Shown: piece after piece, positions 8,797-17,000 of the stretch | How the letters are laid out: every line of letters starts with the position of its first letter | Position numbering within the stretch: position 1 is the stretch's first letter | Source: Candidatus Thiothrix sulfatifontis | Lineage (GTDB): Bacteria; Pseudomonadota; Gammaproteobacteria; Thiotrichales; Thiotrichaceae | NCBI GenBank assembly: GCA_022828425.1 | Contig: CP094685.1 | Coordinates: forward strand, 1,860,001-1,924,000 | Direction: 5' to 3' | DNA length: 64,000 nt | Translations under genes and position numbers: made by a program | The notes under the pieces: model-generated | What the model saw: only the letters and a program-made list of their open reading frames with translations | Told to the model about the DNA's origin: nothing | Databases searched by the model: none

Positions 8797-9896
8797 GGCT
8801 TATCCCTCATCGAACTGGCGGACTCTGCCACAGGGGAGGGGGGCGCGGCAACGATTTGCACCGTATCGCCATCGTTCAAAAAGCCGCCGCCGGTCATCAC
8901 CACGCGGGCGCTGGCGTTGATGCCGTCGCGAATTTCGGTTTGGCCTTGCGCTGTTTTGCCGATTTTCACAAGGCGTTGTTGCACCCGATTGTCGTCGCTG
9001 ACTTCAAACACGTAGTGATTGCCATCGCGCAAGATCACCGCTGTTTGGGGCAGGGTCATGGCTTTGGTTGCGCCGGTGAGAATTTCACCTTCGGCAAACA
9101 TCCCGGTTTTGGCAGGGCTACCGTTCGGTAAGCTGATGTACACCATCGCGTTGCGCGTATTGGGGTCGAGTGTGGGCGCGACTAGGCGCACCGTGCCGGT
9201 AACGCTTTCGCCGTTGGGAAGGGTGAGGCGAGCGGCTTGCCCGCTTTGAATGGTGCTGGCATCGCGCCCGGAGACTTCTGCCCGCCACTCGAGTTTGTGT
9301 TGGCGCACCATGCGGAATAATTCGGTGCCGGTTTGCACGACTGCGCCGAGGGTGGCGGTGCGGGTGGTGATAATGCCATCATCCGGCGCAAGGATGCGGG
9401 TTTGCGCGAGGCGGATTTGTTGGGCATCGAGCGCGGCTTGCGCAACCGCTTCACCCGTTAAGTATTGGTCAATTTGTTGCGCGGGGATGGCACCGCTGCT
9501 TTTTAAGCGACGGGCACGGTCGGCATTGGCACGCGCTTCGGCGAGACTGGCTTGTTTTTGGGCGACATCGGCTTGCACGGCGGCTTGCGATAATTTCACC
9601 AATTCTTGACCTTTTTTGACTTCATCGCCGACATCAGCCAGCACGTCAGTGATGCGCAAGCCACTGATTTCGGATGCAATAATCGCTTCTTGCCAAGGGC
9701 TGATCGCGCCGTTAGCCATAATGGTCGTGCCCCAGTCTTGCGCCATGGGGCTGGTGACGCTGACGGCGAGAGCGGGATTGGCAGCGGGCGCAGGCTTGGC
9801 ATCTTCGGCGGCTACCGATGGCAAGGGTAACAGCATCACGCTGCTTACCAGCAACAACGCAGAAATTAAACGGGGTGTGCGTAACGTGTTCTTCAT
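8793..9896 (-). CDS. RND efflux membrane fusion protein
   Basis: A 367-residue periplasmic adaptor. It has an N-terminal signal sequence (ALLLVSSVMLLPLPSVAA) and a barrel-sandwich lipoyl half (SGLRITDVLADVGDEVKKGQ). A short alpha-hairpin follows (QKQASLAEARANADRARRL), then the returning lipoyl motif (RILAPDDGIITTRTATLGAV) and beta-barrel and membrane-proximal domains. It links the RND transporter to an outer-membrane channel. It is the first gene of a two-gene operon with the transporter. Two palindromic operator-like sites lie 6-53 bp upstream of its start, so a TetR-type repressor probably controls the pump; no such repressor gene is in the window. Confidence 0.92.
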   Translation of the reverse strand: MKNTLRTPRLISALLLVSSVMLLPLPSVAAEDAKPAPAANPALAVSVTSPMAQDWGTTIMANGAISPWQEAIIASEISGLRITDVLADVGDEVKKGQELVKLSQAAVQADVAQKQASLAEARANADRARRLKSSGAIPAQQIDQYLTGEAVAQAALDAQQIRLAQTRILAPDDGIITTRTATLGAVVQTGTELFRMVRQHKLEWRAEVSGRDASTIQSGQAARLTLPNGESVTGTVRLVAPTLDPNTRNAMVYISLPNGSPAKTGMFAEGEILTGATKAMTLPQTAVILRDGNHYVFEVSDDNRVQQRLVKIGKTAQGQTEIRDGINASARVVMTGGGFLNDGDTVQIVAAPPSPVAESASSMRDKP

Positions 9897-9901
9897 ATTA
9901 A

Positions 9902-9949
9902 TGACTGCCGGTCAATTGATTGAAGTGAATCTTAAATGACCGACAGTCA
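9902..9949. promoter_or_regulatory. Two imperfect palindromes, probable repressor operators of the RND pump
   Basis: Two 13-bp sites match TGACnGnCnGTCA: 9902-9914 (TGACTGCCGGTCA) and 9937-9949 (TGACCGACAGTCA), with start points 35 bp apart. They lie in the leader or promoter of the membrane fusion protein gene. Size and symmetry fit TetR-family operators, which often guard RND pumps. The sequence shows the repeats; the regulator is inferred. Confidence 0.55.
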
Positions 9950-10023
9950 GTTGTCGAGATGGAATTAATCGGATGCGTGTTTTGTGCTAACATAGAGAAC
10001 ATAGCATCATCGGGAAATTGATC

Positions 10024-10563
10024 ATGACGATCCTTGCGACACCCCAGAAAGAAACTGATCAAAAGTTTAAAGATACCGACCAACAAATCAAGGAAATGTC
10101 CCAAGCTACCGACATCAAAATCAAGGAAGTCTCCGTGCGGATTAGTAAGCTGGGCGGATGTTTAGCTGACTTTATCAAGTATGAATTGCGTCCTGCTGCG
10201 GTGCGGCTGTTCCGCGAACATGGGATTGATGTGCATGAAGTCCACCAGAACATCATCGCCAAACGGGATGGCGAGTCACTGGAACTGGACTTGCTGGTGG
10301 TCAACGACACCGACATGGTGGCGGTAGAATGCAAAAGCAACCTCAGCATTGATGATGTGAACGAGCATCTGGAACGCTTGGGCAAATTGAAACGACTGTT
10401 GCCACGTTATGCGGATTCGTGCGTGTATGCAGCGGTGGCGGGGATGGTGATTCCGTCCCACGTCGCGGCTTATGCCATCCGCAAGGGGCTGTTTGTGATC
10501 GGGCAGAATGGGGATGACCTTAGCCTGCTCAATGATGTGTCATTTAATCCGATTTGCTGGTGA
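10024..10563 (+). CDS. DUF3782-type PD-(D/E)XK-like protein
   Basis: About 179 residues. An N-terminal coiled-coil stretch (KFKDTDQQIKEMSQATD) precedes a compact alpha/beta domain with GGCLADFIKYELRP and the nuclease-like signature LELDLLVVNDTDMVAVECKSNL. The D...ECK arrangement is that of the PD-(D/E)XK fold, and the protein resembles the DUF3782 family common in Thiothrix and cyanobacteria. ATG at 10024 is preferred over an upstream TTG because CGGGAA lies 8 nt before it. It is divergent from the efflux operon and next to toxin-antitoxin genes. Enzymatic activity and target are unknown. Confidence 0.75.
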   Translation: MTILATPQKETDQKFKDTDQQIKEMSQATDIKIKEVSVRISKLGGCLADFIKYELRPAAVRLFREHGIDVHEVHQNIIAKRDGESLELDLLVVNDTDMVAVECKSNLSIDDVNEHLERLGKLKRLLPRYADSCVYAAVAGMVIPSHVAAYAIRKGLFVIGQNGDDLSLLNDVSFNPICW

Positions 10564-10572
10564 TTAGTGTTT

Positions 10573-10827
10573 TTACCAAGGCTCACTGACATCCCCATCC
10601 GCAAACTTACTGGTGGCTACGGGCGTGGTTTGTGCTAAAGGTTCATTCAGGCTGGATTGATGACAGGCGGTGGCGGGGTATTGAGCCTTCAGGTTATCTA
10701 GCCGTGCATGGAAATCAGGTAATCCATCCAATGCGACCAAACGGTTATGCTGTGACTCACCCTGATGGCTGTTGTAGATAGCGGTGAAACGTTCGAGATT
10801 GAGCATGGCATCATTATCACGTCCCAT
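10573..10827 (-). CDS. Hypothetical protein, 84 aa
   Basis: The frame starts MGRDNDAMLNLERF and ends FADGDVSEPW. Its ATG overlaps the stop of the DUF3368 PIN-like gene by 11 bp, and an AGGG lies about 5 nt before it, consistent with translation as the third gene of that toxin-antitoxin unit. No domain is recognised; the sequence is polar with no membrane segment. The ORF could be non-coding. Confidence 0.4.
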   Translation of the reverse strand: MGRDNDAMLNLERFTAIYNSHQGESQHNRLVALDGLPDFHARLDNLKAQYPATACHQSSLNEPLAQTTPVATSKFADGDVSEPW

Positions 10828-11338
10828 CAACGCCCTGTGAAGAAGAAGACTCCCCTGCCTCTTGTAACAACGCCACAATCAGCTCCTCCGACAACCACAA
10901 CCCCGCCGCCTGTAATTGCCGAAATGCTGGCTCTGCTTTAAGCAATAATCCGCGCCGCTTCGCCAACACAATCACGCCACACGTTCCCGTCATGGAAACA
11001 TTGATACTACGCGCACAACGACGCGCAGCGGCATCATCCAGAATGGCACGATCCGCCGTCAACTCACGCGCATGATGCATAACAGCCGATTCACCCGCCC
11101 CCAAATTCCAGCGTTGGATGTCCAGCGCAACCTCGACAGGTGGCAAGCGTTGCAACCAATCCAAAGTAGGGACAATACAGGCAGCGGCATCATCCTTACC
11201 GCCATTAACAACTTCCTGCCATACCGCATCAGGCACATACACCGCTTCAAACAATTGCGGCAACAGATCATGCAATTGGCTACGGCACAAGGTAATCAAT
11301 GGTGAGGCATTAATCACCACCCGCTTAATAGAGGTCAT
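10817..11338 (-). CDS. DUF3368 PIN-like toxin component
   Basis: A 173-residue protein that starts MTSIKRVVINASPLITL, the DUF3368 form of a PIN-domain first strand with its acidic/Asn position. It continues with AVYVPDAVWQEVV, GAGESAVMHHARE and ADRAILDDAAARR, which supply the other conserved acidic residues of PIN nucleases. This group usually forms a toxin-antitoxin pair with a UPF0175 protein, and the UPF0175 gene overlaps its start by 14 bp here. It probably cleaves RNA when unopposed. A start at 11359 is possible, but MTSIK fits the family. Confidence 0.83.
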   Translation of the reverse strand: MTSIKRVVINASPLITLCRSQLHDLLPQLFEAVYVPDAVWQEVVNGGKDDAAACIVPTLDWLQRLPPVEVALDIQRWNLGAGESAVMHHARELTADRAILDDAAARRCARSINVSMTGTCGVIVLAKRRGLLLKAEPAFRQLQAAGLWLSEELIVALLQEAGESSSSQGVDGT

Positions 11339-11579
11339 GCAATTCCTCGCGTATCTCATCCGCTGTTAGCTGGAAAGGAGAAACCTTCGCCAACGACAAT
11401 GCAGTGATGAAATCAGCGCGGCTGATTCCGGCGATTTCTGCCGCCTTTTCCTGCGACACTCGCCGTAACTCATACCATTTGATGGCAGCGGCAAGGCGCA
11501 TCTCTTGCACAAAGCCTGCGGGGTCAAGGTGCAGCACAGGCAAGACGGAATCCGGTATTTGAATAGTGATCGCAGTCAT
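11325..11579 (-). CDS. UPF0175 family antitoxin
   Basis: An 84-residue protein. The N-terminal strand (MTAITIQIPDSVLPVLHLD) is followed by a helix-turn-helix-like segment (RVSQEKAAEIAGISRADFI), the UPF0175 pattern. It overlaps the downstream PIN-like toxin gene, the standard antitoxin-first order, and probably both neutralises the toxin and represses its own operon. GC-rich, like its neighbours. Confidence 0.85.
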   Translation of the reverse strand: MTAITIQIPDSVLPVLHLDPAGFVQEMRLAAAIKWYELRRVSQEKAAEIAGISRADFITALSLAKVSPFQLTADEIREELHDLY

Positions 11580-11653
11580 AGAGCGCGTTCTCTAGTAATT
11601 TAGGTACTCTGACTATAGGCGTAAGCAAGGCAGGCATCAAGCCCGCCCGTGTA

Positions 11654-12097
11654 TCATGAACCAGAGAGCAAGCCATTTTCCTCCGCATACTGCCTGACAG
11701 TCAGTACCCGAATATTTTTATAGGGATTCAGCACCAGCAAATCATTATCACTGGAGACGATCATATCCGCTTCAACCGATAACGCTAAAGATAAAAACAT
11801 ATTGTCGTTTTCATCCCGGCACTCCGTCGCGGTATGCGTGGGTTCAACAAGCTGAGCGATTGCACGGTATTCAGCAAAGAAATCTTCTCTCCGGCTCGCC
11901 TCTTTCCCGATGAAATAGTGGTCAAATTTCTTTCTGGCAACAACTGTTTGAAGTTCGGCGATAGTTTCCAACGAAATGAACAATGTATGCGCTTGTTTGG
12001 CTTGGGCAAAGACCAAAGCAGGCAAGGATTTGGCATTGATGACCGCCCCAATCAGGGAACTGGTATCAAAAATGAGTTTTTTTGTTGTGCGGGTCAT
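11654..12097 (-). CDS. PIN-domain toxin (COG1569-like)
   Basis: A 147-residue PIN-domain protein. The first acidic residue lies in KLIFDTSSLIGAVI, the second in ISLETIAELQTVV, and the C-terminal cluster in CRDENDNMFLSLALSVEADMIVSSDNDLLVL. All expected acidic residues of a PIN ribonuclease are present. The layout matches the putative toxin component of the PIN family found beside small helical antitoxins, and such a gene ends 12 bp upstream. It probably cleaves RNA; the target is unknown. Confidence 0.88.
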   Translation of the reverse strand: MTRTTKKLIFDTSSLIGAVINAKSLPALVFAQAKQAHTLFISLETIAELQTVVARKKFDHYFIGKEASRREDFFAEYRAIAQLVEPTHTATECRDENDNMFLSLALSVEADMIVSSDNDLLVLNPYKNIRVLTVRQYAEENGLLSGS

Positions 12098-12109
12098 GTG
12101 TGGCTTTGG

Positions 12110-12547
12110 TTAATGACGACTGGCTTGTATAGCTTCCAACGCCCGTTTTTCAGCGCGGTGTTGTTTGACTTCAATATTTGCCATCGCAAGCAATTCGTCA
12201 TCGGTCATCGCCTCAAGGTCAGGGTGTACCGCGTGTTGCACAGCATCATCCAGCCACTGCTCAACCGATGCTGTCCTGTTTACCTTGCGCCCTGTTTCGG
12301 CTTCGATTTTTTGAATGATTTTTTCACGCTCTGCCCACTCTTCAAGCTCATCCAGAATGGCAAGCGCATCCGTGACCGATTCGCCCTTTCCAATCGCAAA
12401 CGGGACTTTTTTGGTAATAGCCACAAAACGCAGTAAATCAGCAAAAAGCTGAGCGGGATTAACCCCTCGATCACGAAACACCGAAAAAGCCGCCGCCTTC
12501 TCTGCGGCTGACAATTCAGCCAACGGACTGGGATTTACAGTAGTCAT
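12110..12547 (-). CDS. Antitoxin partner of the PIN toxin
   Basis: A 145-residue, mostly helical acidic protein (LAELSAAEKAAAFSVFRDRG, ILDELEEWAEREKIIQKIEAE). It sits directly upstream of the PIN toxin gene with a 12-bp gap on the same strand. No named DNA-binding fold is obvious, but size, charge, position and spacing match antitoxins paired with COG1569-like PIN toxins. Assignment rests on context. Confidence 0.65.
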   Translation of the reverse strand: MTTVNPSPLAELSAAEKAAAFSVFRDRGVNPAQLFADLLRFVAITKKVPFAIGKGESVTDALAILDELEEWAEREKIIQKIEAETGRKVNRTASVEQWLDDAVQHAVHPDLEAMTDDELLAMANIEVKQHRAEKRALEAIQASRH

Positions 12548-12633
12548 GCGAATACCCTAAAAATTAGATGTAACTTCATTGTAGGGTAAAGGCAGGAAAA
12601 AGCAAGAAGAGCATCCTGACAGTTAGCTAACTC

Positions 12634-12676
12634 CTACTCCCTTCACCCCTTGCGGGGGAAGGGTCGGGGATGGGGG
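12634..12676. repeat. CCCTTC...GAAGGG intergenic repeat, copy 1
   Basis: Intergenic sequence with CTCCCTTCACCCC and GGGGGAAGGGTCGGGG can fold as an imperfect hairpin. A related motif occurs in inverted orientation at 44053-44105. It resembles short dispersed intergenic repeats common in such genomes. It sits just outside the left 930-bp repeat. The remainder of 12548-12684 contains the promoter region of the antitoxin gene and nothing else I can name. Confidence 0.45.
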
Positions 12677-12684
12677 GGATTCTT

Positions 12685-13614
12685 CTACCCCCGCCGTAAA
12701 TCCAACGTATACGGATAATCCGCATTCACCTCTTCCGGCGGTGGACTCATCGGCTGCGGCTTCGCCCCATGCTCATAGAACGCCCGCGTCGCCTCCGACA
12801 AGAACTTCGGCTCAATCACACCCGGCGTATGTTCCTCACGGAAGCGCGAGAAGCGCCGACTTTCCGCCTCATACGCATTCACCGGGAAGATCTCGGAATT
12901 GCGCCCGCCCGGATGCGACACATGGTAAGTGCAACCACCCACCGAACGCCCATTCCAGGTATCAATAATGTCAAACACCAACGGCGCATGAATCCCAATC
13001 GTCGGATGCAACGCGGAAGGCGGCTGCCAAGCACGGAAGCGCACCCCCGCCACATACTCACCCTTCACGCCGGTCGCCTTCATCGGCACACGCCGCCCAT
13101 TACACGCCACCACGTAACGCGAATCGGTCAAACCATTGATTTTCACCTGCACCCGTTCCAACGACGAATCCACAAACCGCGCCGTGCCTTGGCTACTCAA
13201 TTCCTCACCCAACACATTCCACGGCTCTAACGCCGCCCGCAATTCCAGCTCAATGCCGCAATATTGCACCCGCCCATACACCGGGAAACGGAACTCGTGG
13301 AACGGAGCCAACCACTCCAACTGGAACGGATACCCCGCCGCCTGCAAGTCCGCGCACACATCCTTCATGTCTTCCCACACGTAATGCGGCAACATGAAAC
13401 GGTCGTGCAACGCCGTACCCCAACGCACCAAGCGATGCGCATACGGCGTATTCCAGAAACGCACCATCAGGGTACGGATCAGCAACATCTGTACCAACGA
13501 CATCCGCGCATGAGGCGGCATTTCAAACCCACGGAATTCCAGCAAACCTTGGCGACCGCTGAAAGAATCCGGTGAATACAGCTTGTCGATGCAGAACTCC
13601 GCCCGATGCGTATT
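12685..13614 (-). pseudogene. 5'-truncated copy of the transglutaminase gene (C-terminal 309 codons)
   Basis: This 930-bp segment repeats the 3' end of the full-length gene at 20476-23835. It begins in frame at NTHRAEFCIDK and ends with the same stop (TLDLRRG). An in-frame TAA lies just upstream at about 13620, so the fragment has no natural start; only an internal TTG at 13545 opens a 286-codon frame. The N-terminal transglutaminase domain is absent, so it cannot be active as such. Only three differences from the intact gene are visible, all synonymous and all within 43 bp of the stop. Confidence 0.9.
12685..13614. repeat. 930-bp direct repeat, left copy
   Basis: Matches 20476-21405 over exactly 930 bp without indels at a constant offset of 7791 bp. 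Differences are at 12688 (C/T), 12705 (A/G) and 12727 (C/T). Together with the right copy it brackets the Trypco1/caspase/Sel1 segment. Confidence 0.93.
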
Positions 13615-13650
13615 CTCTCGTTACGTCAATCAACAACCGGCAGAATTGAT

Positions 13651-13998
13651 CTACACCGCTTCTTTTTTCGGGGTAAACTCTACGGTTACGTTAACTGAGC
13701 CTTCAGCCTTACCGCTTGTCACTAACGGAATTGCCAACTCACCGCCTAAGGTAACGCTAAACTCCAGCGTAACTTTGTCAACAGATCCCAGTGTTGAGTT
13801 TTGTACGGCATTAGCAGTGGTTTCAGTCATAGCTCGGATCATGTCACTAAGTTTGGTAATGATTTTGGGAGGTGAGCCACCACCTTTGCGCTCATAACCA
13901 CCATGTTGTGCTGGCGGAGTGGGAAGCGTAATGCTTTCATCAACCTGCATATATACCCATTGACCATTTTCTAGTTCAACCAATTTCACTATTGCCAT
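13651..13998 (-). CDS. Trypco1-like (CU044_2847 type) small protein
   Basis: About 115 residues, starting MAIVKLVELENGQWVYMQVDE. A central helix (KLSDMIRAMTETTANAVQN) leads to a C-terminal beta-region KVTLEFSVTLGGELAIPLV and GSVNVTVEFTP. This layout (short N-terminal beta-hairpin, helix, then a hydrophobic sheet with VEF/LEF motifs) is that of the trypsin-co-occurring domain 1 (CU044_2847-like) family, an effector-associated adaptor in NTP-dependent conflict systems. It is divergent from the caspase-nSTAND-WD40 gene, with 73 bp between starts, as expected for partners sharing a promoter region. In-frame ATGs upstream (14010, 14046) lack better ribosome-binding sites. Family assignment is by pattern recognition. 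Confidence 0.7.
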   Translation of the reverse strand: MAIVKLVELENGQWVYMQVDESITLPTPPAQHGGYERKGGGSPPKIITKLSDMIRAMTETTANAVQNSTLGSVDKVTLEFSVTLGGELAIPLVTSGKAEGSVNVTVEFTPKKEAV

Positions 13999-14071
13999 AA
14001 TATTATCCATTTGATGCTGTAGAGTTTTCATACTATCATAAGTCATACCCTGCTATGGTAAAGAAAATCCT

Positions 14072-17000
14072 ATGCCAAGTCGCAAAGCATTGATTGTTGG
14101 TGTCAGCCAGTATGCTCCTGAAACTGAGTTATCTAATCTTTCCGCACCTGTACGAGATGCACAGGTTGTCTATGAGATGTTACGCCAATACGGTAATTTC
14201 GACCTGCCTCCCATTCTGCTCCATGAAGGACAAGACAAGCATGGCCGCTGGATGGAAGGTGTTGTCAATACGGATGACTTGGAGAAAGCTTTAGATAACC
14301 TTTTTACCCAAGAGGAGGCTGAAGCAGTAGACCTTGCTGTTTTCTATTTTTCTGGTCACGGAACGTATGATAACAAAACTCGGCAGGCTTTCCTTGCCAC
14401 TACTGATAACGCACAAGCTATTACCTTGCTTAACCTGCTGGATCGGGTTGAAAACAGTCATATTCAAAATGTTTGTATCTGGTTGGATGCTTGTCACAGT
14501 GGTGGTGTACTGGATTTCAAAGAACTCAAAGGCAAGAATTATTGTGTTGTGGCGGCAGCCTCTAAATTTGGTTCGGCACTTGCTCCTTATGGTGGTAACA
14601 GCTTTCTGACACAACTGCTCTGCCAAGCATTGAAACCATGTGAAACGTCCAGACCAGAAGTCACCACGTTTGAACTGGTACGTTACCTGAAACAACATCG
14701 CCGCGATTTGCCTCCTTTGCAACATGTGCTATTTGTACACGGTGAGCATTATTTTCCGCTGACTTTCTGTGATCATCCCTTGCCAGAAAGCGATAGGATC
14801 TCCCCCGATGAATGTCCATTCAAAGGTCTGGAAGCATTTACACAGAATGATGCAAAGTATTTCTTCGGACGTAAACGCATCATTCAACAGTATCTCGACA
14901 GATTGGAACAAGAAGGTGGTAAACGCCTAGTCCCAATTATTGGAGCTTCGGGCAGTGGTAAATCCTCGCTGGTTTTGGCGGGTATTATACCTAATCTGCT
15001 GGAAACCGACTGGGAAGTAAGAATTATACAACCTGCAAGCGGTTGTCCTTTGCAAAACCTTCAGGATATTTTAGGCATAGCCGTAGGTGGTCAGCACGAT
15101 GCAGCGACTGTGCAGCAAGCCGTGTTGCAACAAATACCAGAAGGTAAAAAATTTCTGCTAGTTATTGATCAGTTTGAGCAAGTATTTACCCAATGCACTG
15201 ATGGAATAGAAAAGATTGTATTCAAACATCTTCTCAGCATGGCGGTGCAAGCCAATAGCCATTTTTATCTTATGCTGACTTTACGTTGGGACTTTCTGGA
15301 AGACTTCCTGCAATATGCCAACGATGTTCACCCTGACATGCGGGAATATTTACGGCTTATTGAACTGCTTCCCACATTGGATTCCGATGAGTTATATGAA
15401 GCTATCACCGAACCACTGAAGCTGATTGGCATGACGATTGATGGAGGTTTGGTTAATGAGTTGTCAGCAAAATCGCTAGGTGAAAAAGGTAGCCTGCCGC
15501 TTCTACAATACACATTAAAGGAACTCTGGACTGAGGTAAAGCGCAAAGGTAACAGCACCCTGACGTGGGATTTATACCAACAGTTAGGGGAAGAACATGG
15601 TGGTGGGCTGCGTGGTATCCTCAACCAAAAAGCAAACGAGTTTTACGAGAGCCTGACCGAAAAGCAAAAACTTTTGTTGGAATGGCTAATGGTCAGTCTA
15701 ACTCAACATCGAGAAGATGACGGTGCATATACTCGCCGTACTTTGACGATGAAAGAGTTGACTAATGATCAACTAGAATACAAAGACACAATCCATGCAT
15801 TGATAGAACGATTGGCTTCAGAAGACTACCGCTTATTGACCAAAGGTAGTACACCAGAAAACATGCCCACAGTGACAGTAGCGCATGAAGTATTAATTCG
15901 TGACTGGATTCAATTAGGCACTTGGCTTCAAACTAACCGTGAAATTATTAGCTGGCGTGAACGGATCAAAGAGGATGTTATTGACTGGAAGAGAACTGGT
16001 GGTAGCCTACTACAAGATGGGCGACTAGCAGAGGCTCAAGAACTTCTTGCACGCTATCCTGAGTCATTATTGATTGGAAATAACGATAGGGATTTTATTA
16101 AATCAGGCATCAAACACCAAAAACGGCAACGTAATAAGTTCGTTATTTCAATCGCTTTATTTATAATTGTTTTATTAGCAGGTATAGCTGCTACCACTTG
16201 GCAGTGGCAAGAGGCGGAAAAACAACAGAGAGAAGCAAGTCGACAGGCAAATAATGCTCTTGTTGGTAAAATATCCAGTCAGTCCATGTTTAACTCTGGC
16301 ATCGGAAATACCGATAAAAAGCATATCAATAGAGGTATATTAATGGCAGTAGAGGCATTCAATTTAGATCCCCAAAGTCTTACTGCCAAAAAAAACTTAT
16401 TAGATATTTTGTATTCCACTCACTTAATAAAGACTTTATACTGGAATGAGCCAATTAATAATATTGAGATAAATGATAAGGAAAAATTAATATTTTCTTC
16501 TGGAGAGCATGGATCAGTACAGCTATGGGATGAAGTATCAGGAAAGAAGTCAACGAGTTTTTGGCACGGCTTTATAGTAGGAAATGGAAAGAAAGCAATT
16601 AGTCCTGATGGAAATCTCATGGCATCAAGTGGATATGGTGGAATTTTGGAATTATGGAATAGCAAAACAGGTAAGTTGCATAGTAAGTTTCAACAAGGTA
16701 ATGAGATTATGTGTATTAGGTTTAGTCCAGATGGAAAATTAATAGCAGCAGGAGACGAATCAGGTAATATCATGCTATGGGATATAGCGACTAACAAATT
16801 GCTAAATAAATCTTTTACTGGTCATAGTGCCAAAACTAATACTATTGCCTTCAGCTCAGATGGAAAAAAAATAATTAGTGGTAGTGACGATCAAACCTTA
16901 AGATTATGGGATGTTGCAACAGGTGAAATTATCGGAGAACCATGGCATGGTCATTCTGGTGCAGTTACTAGCGTTGCATTTTTAGCAGATTCTAGTCTCT

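Noticed and set aside
12741-13575. Several frames antisense to the truncated transglutaminase copy
   Set aside because: Identical frames occur over the intact gene; they arise from its codon bias.
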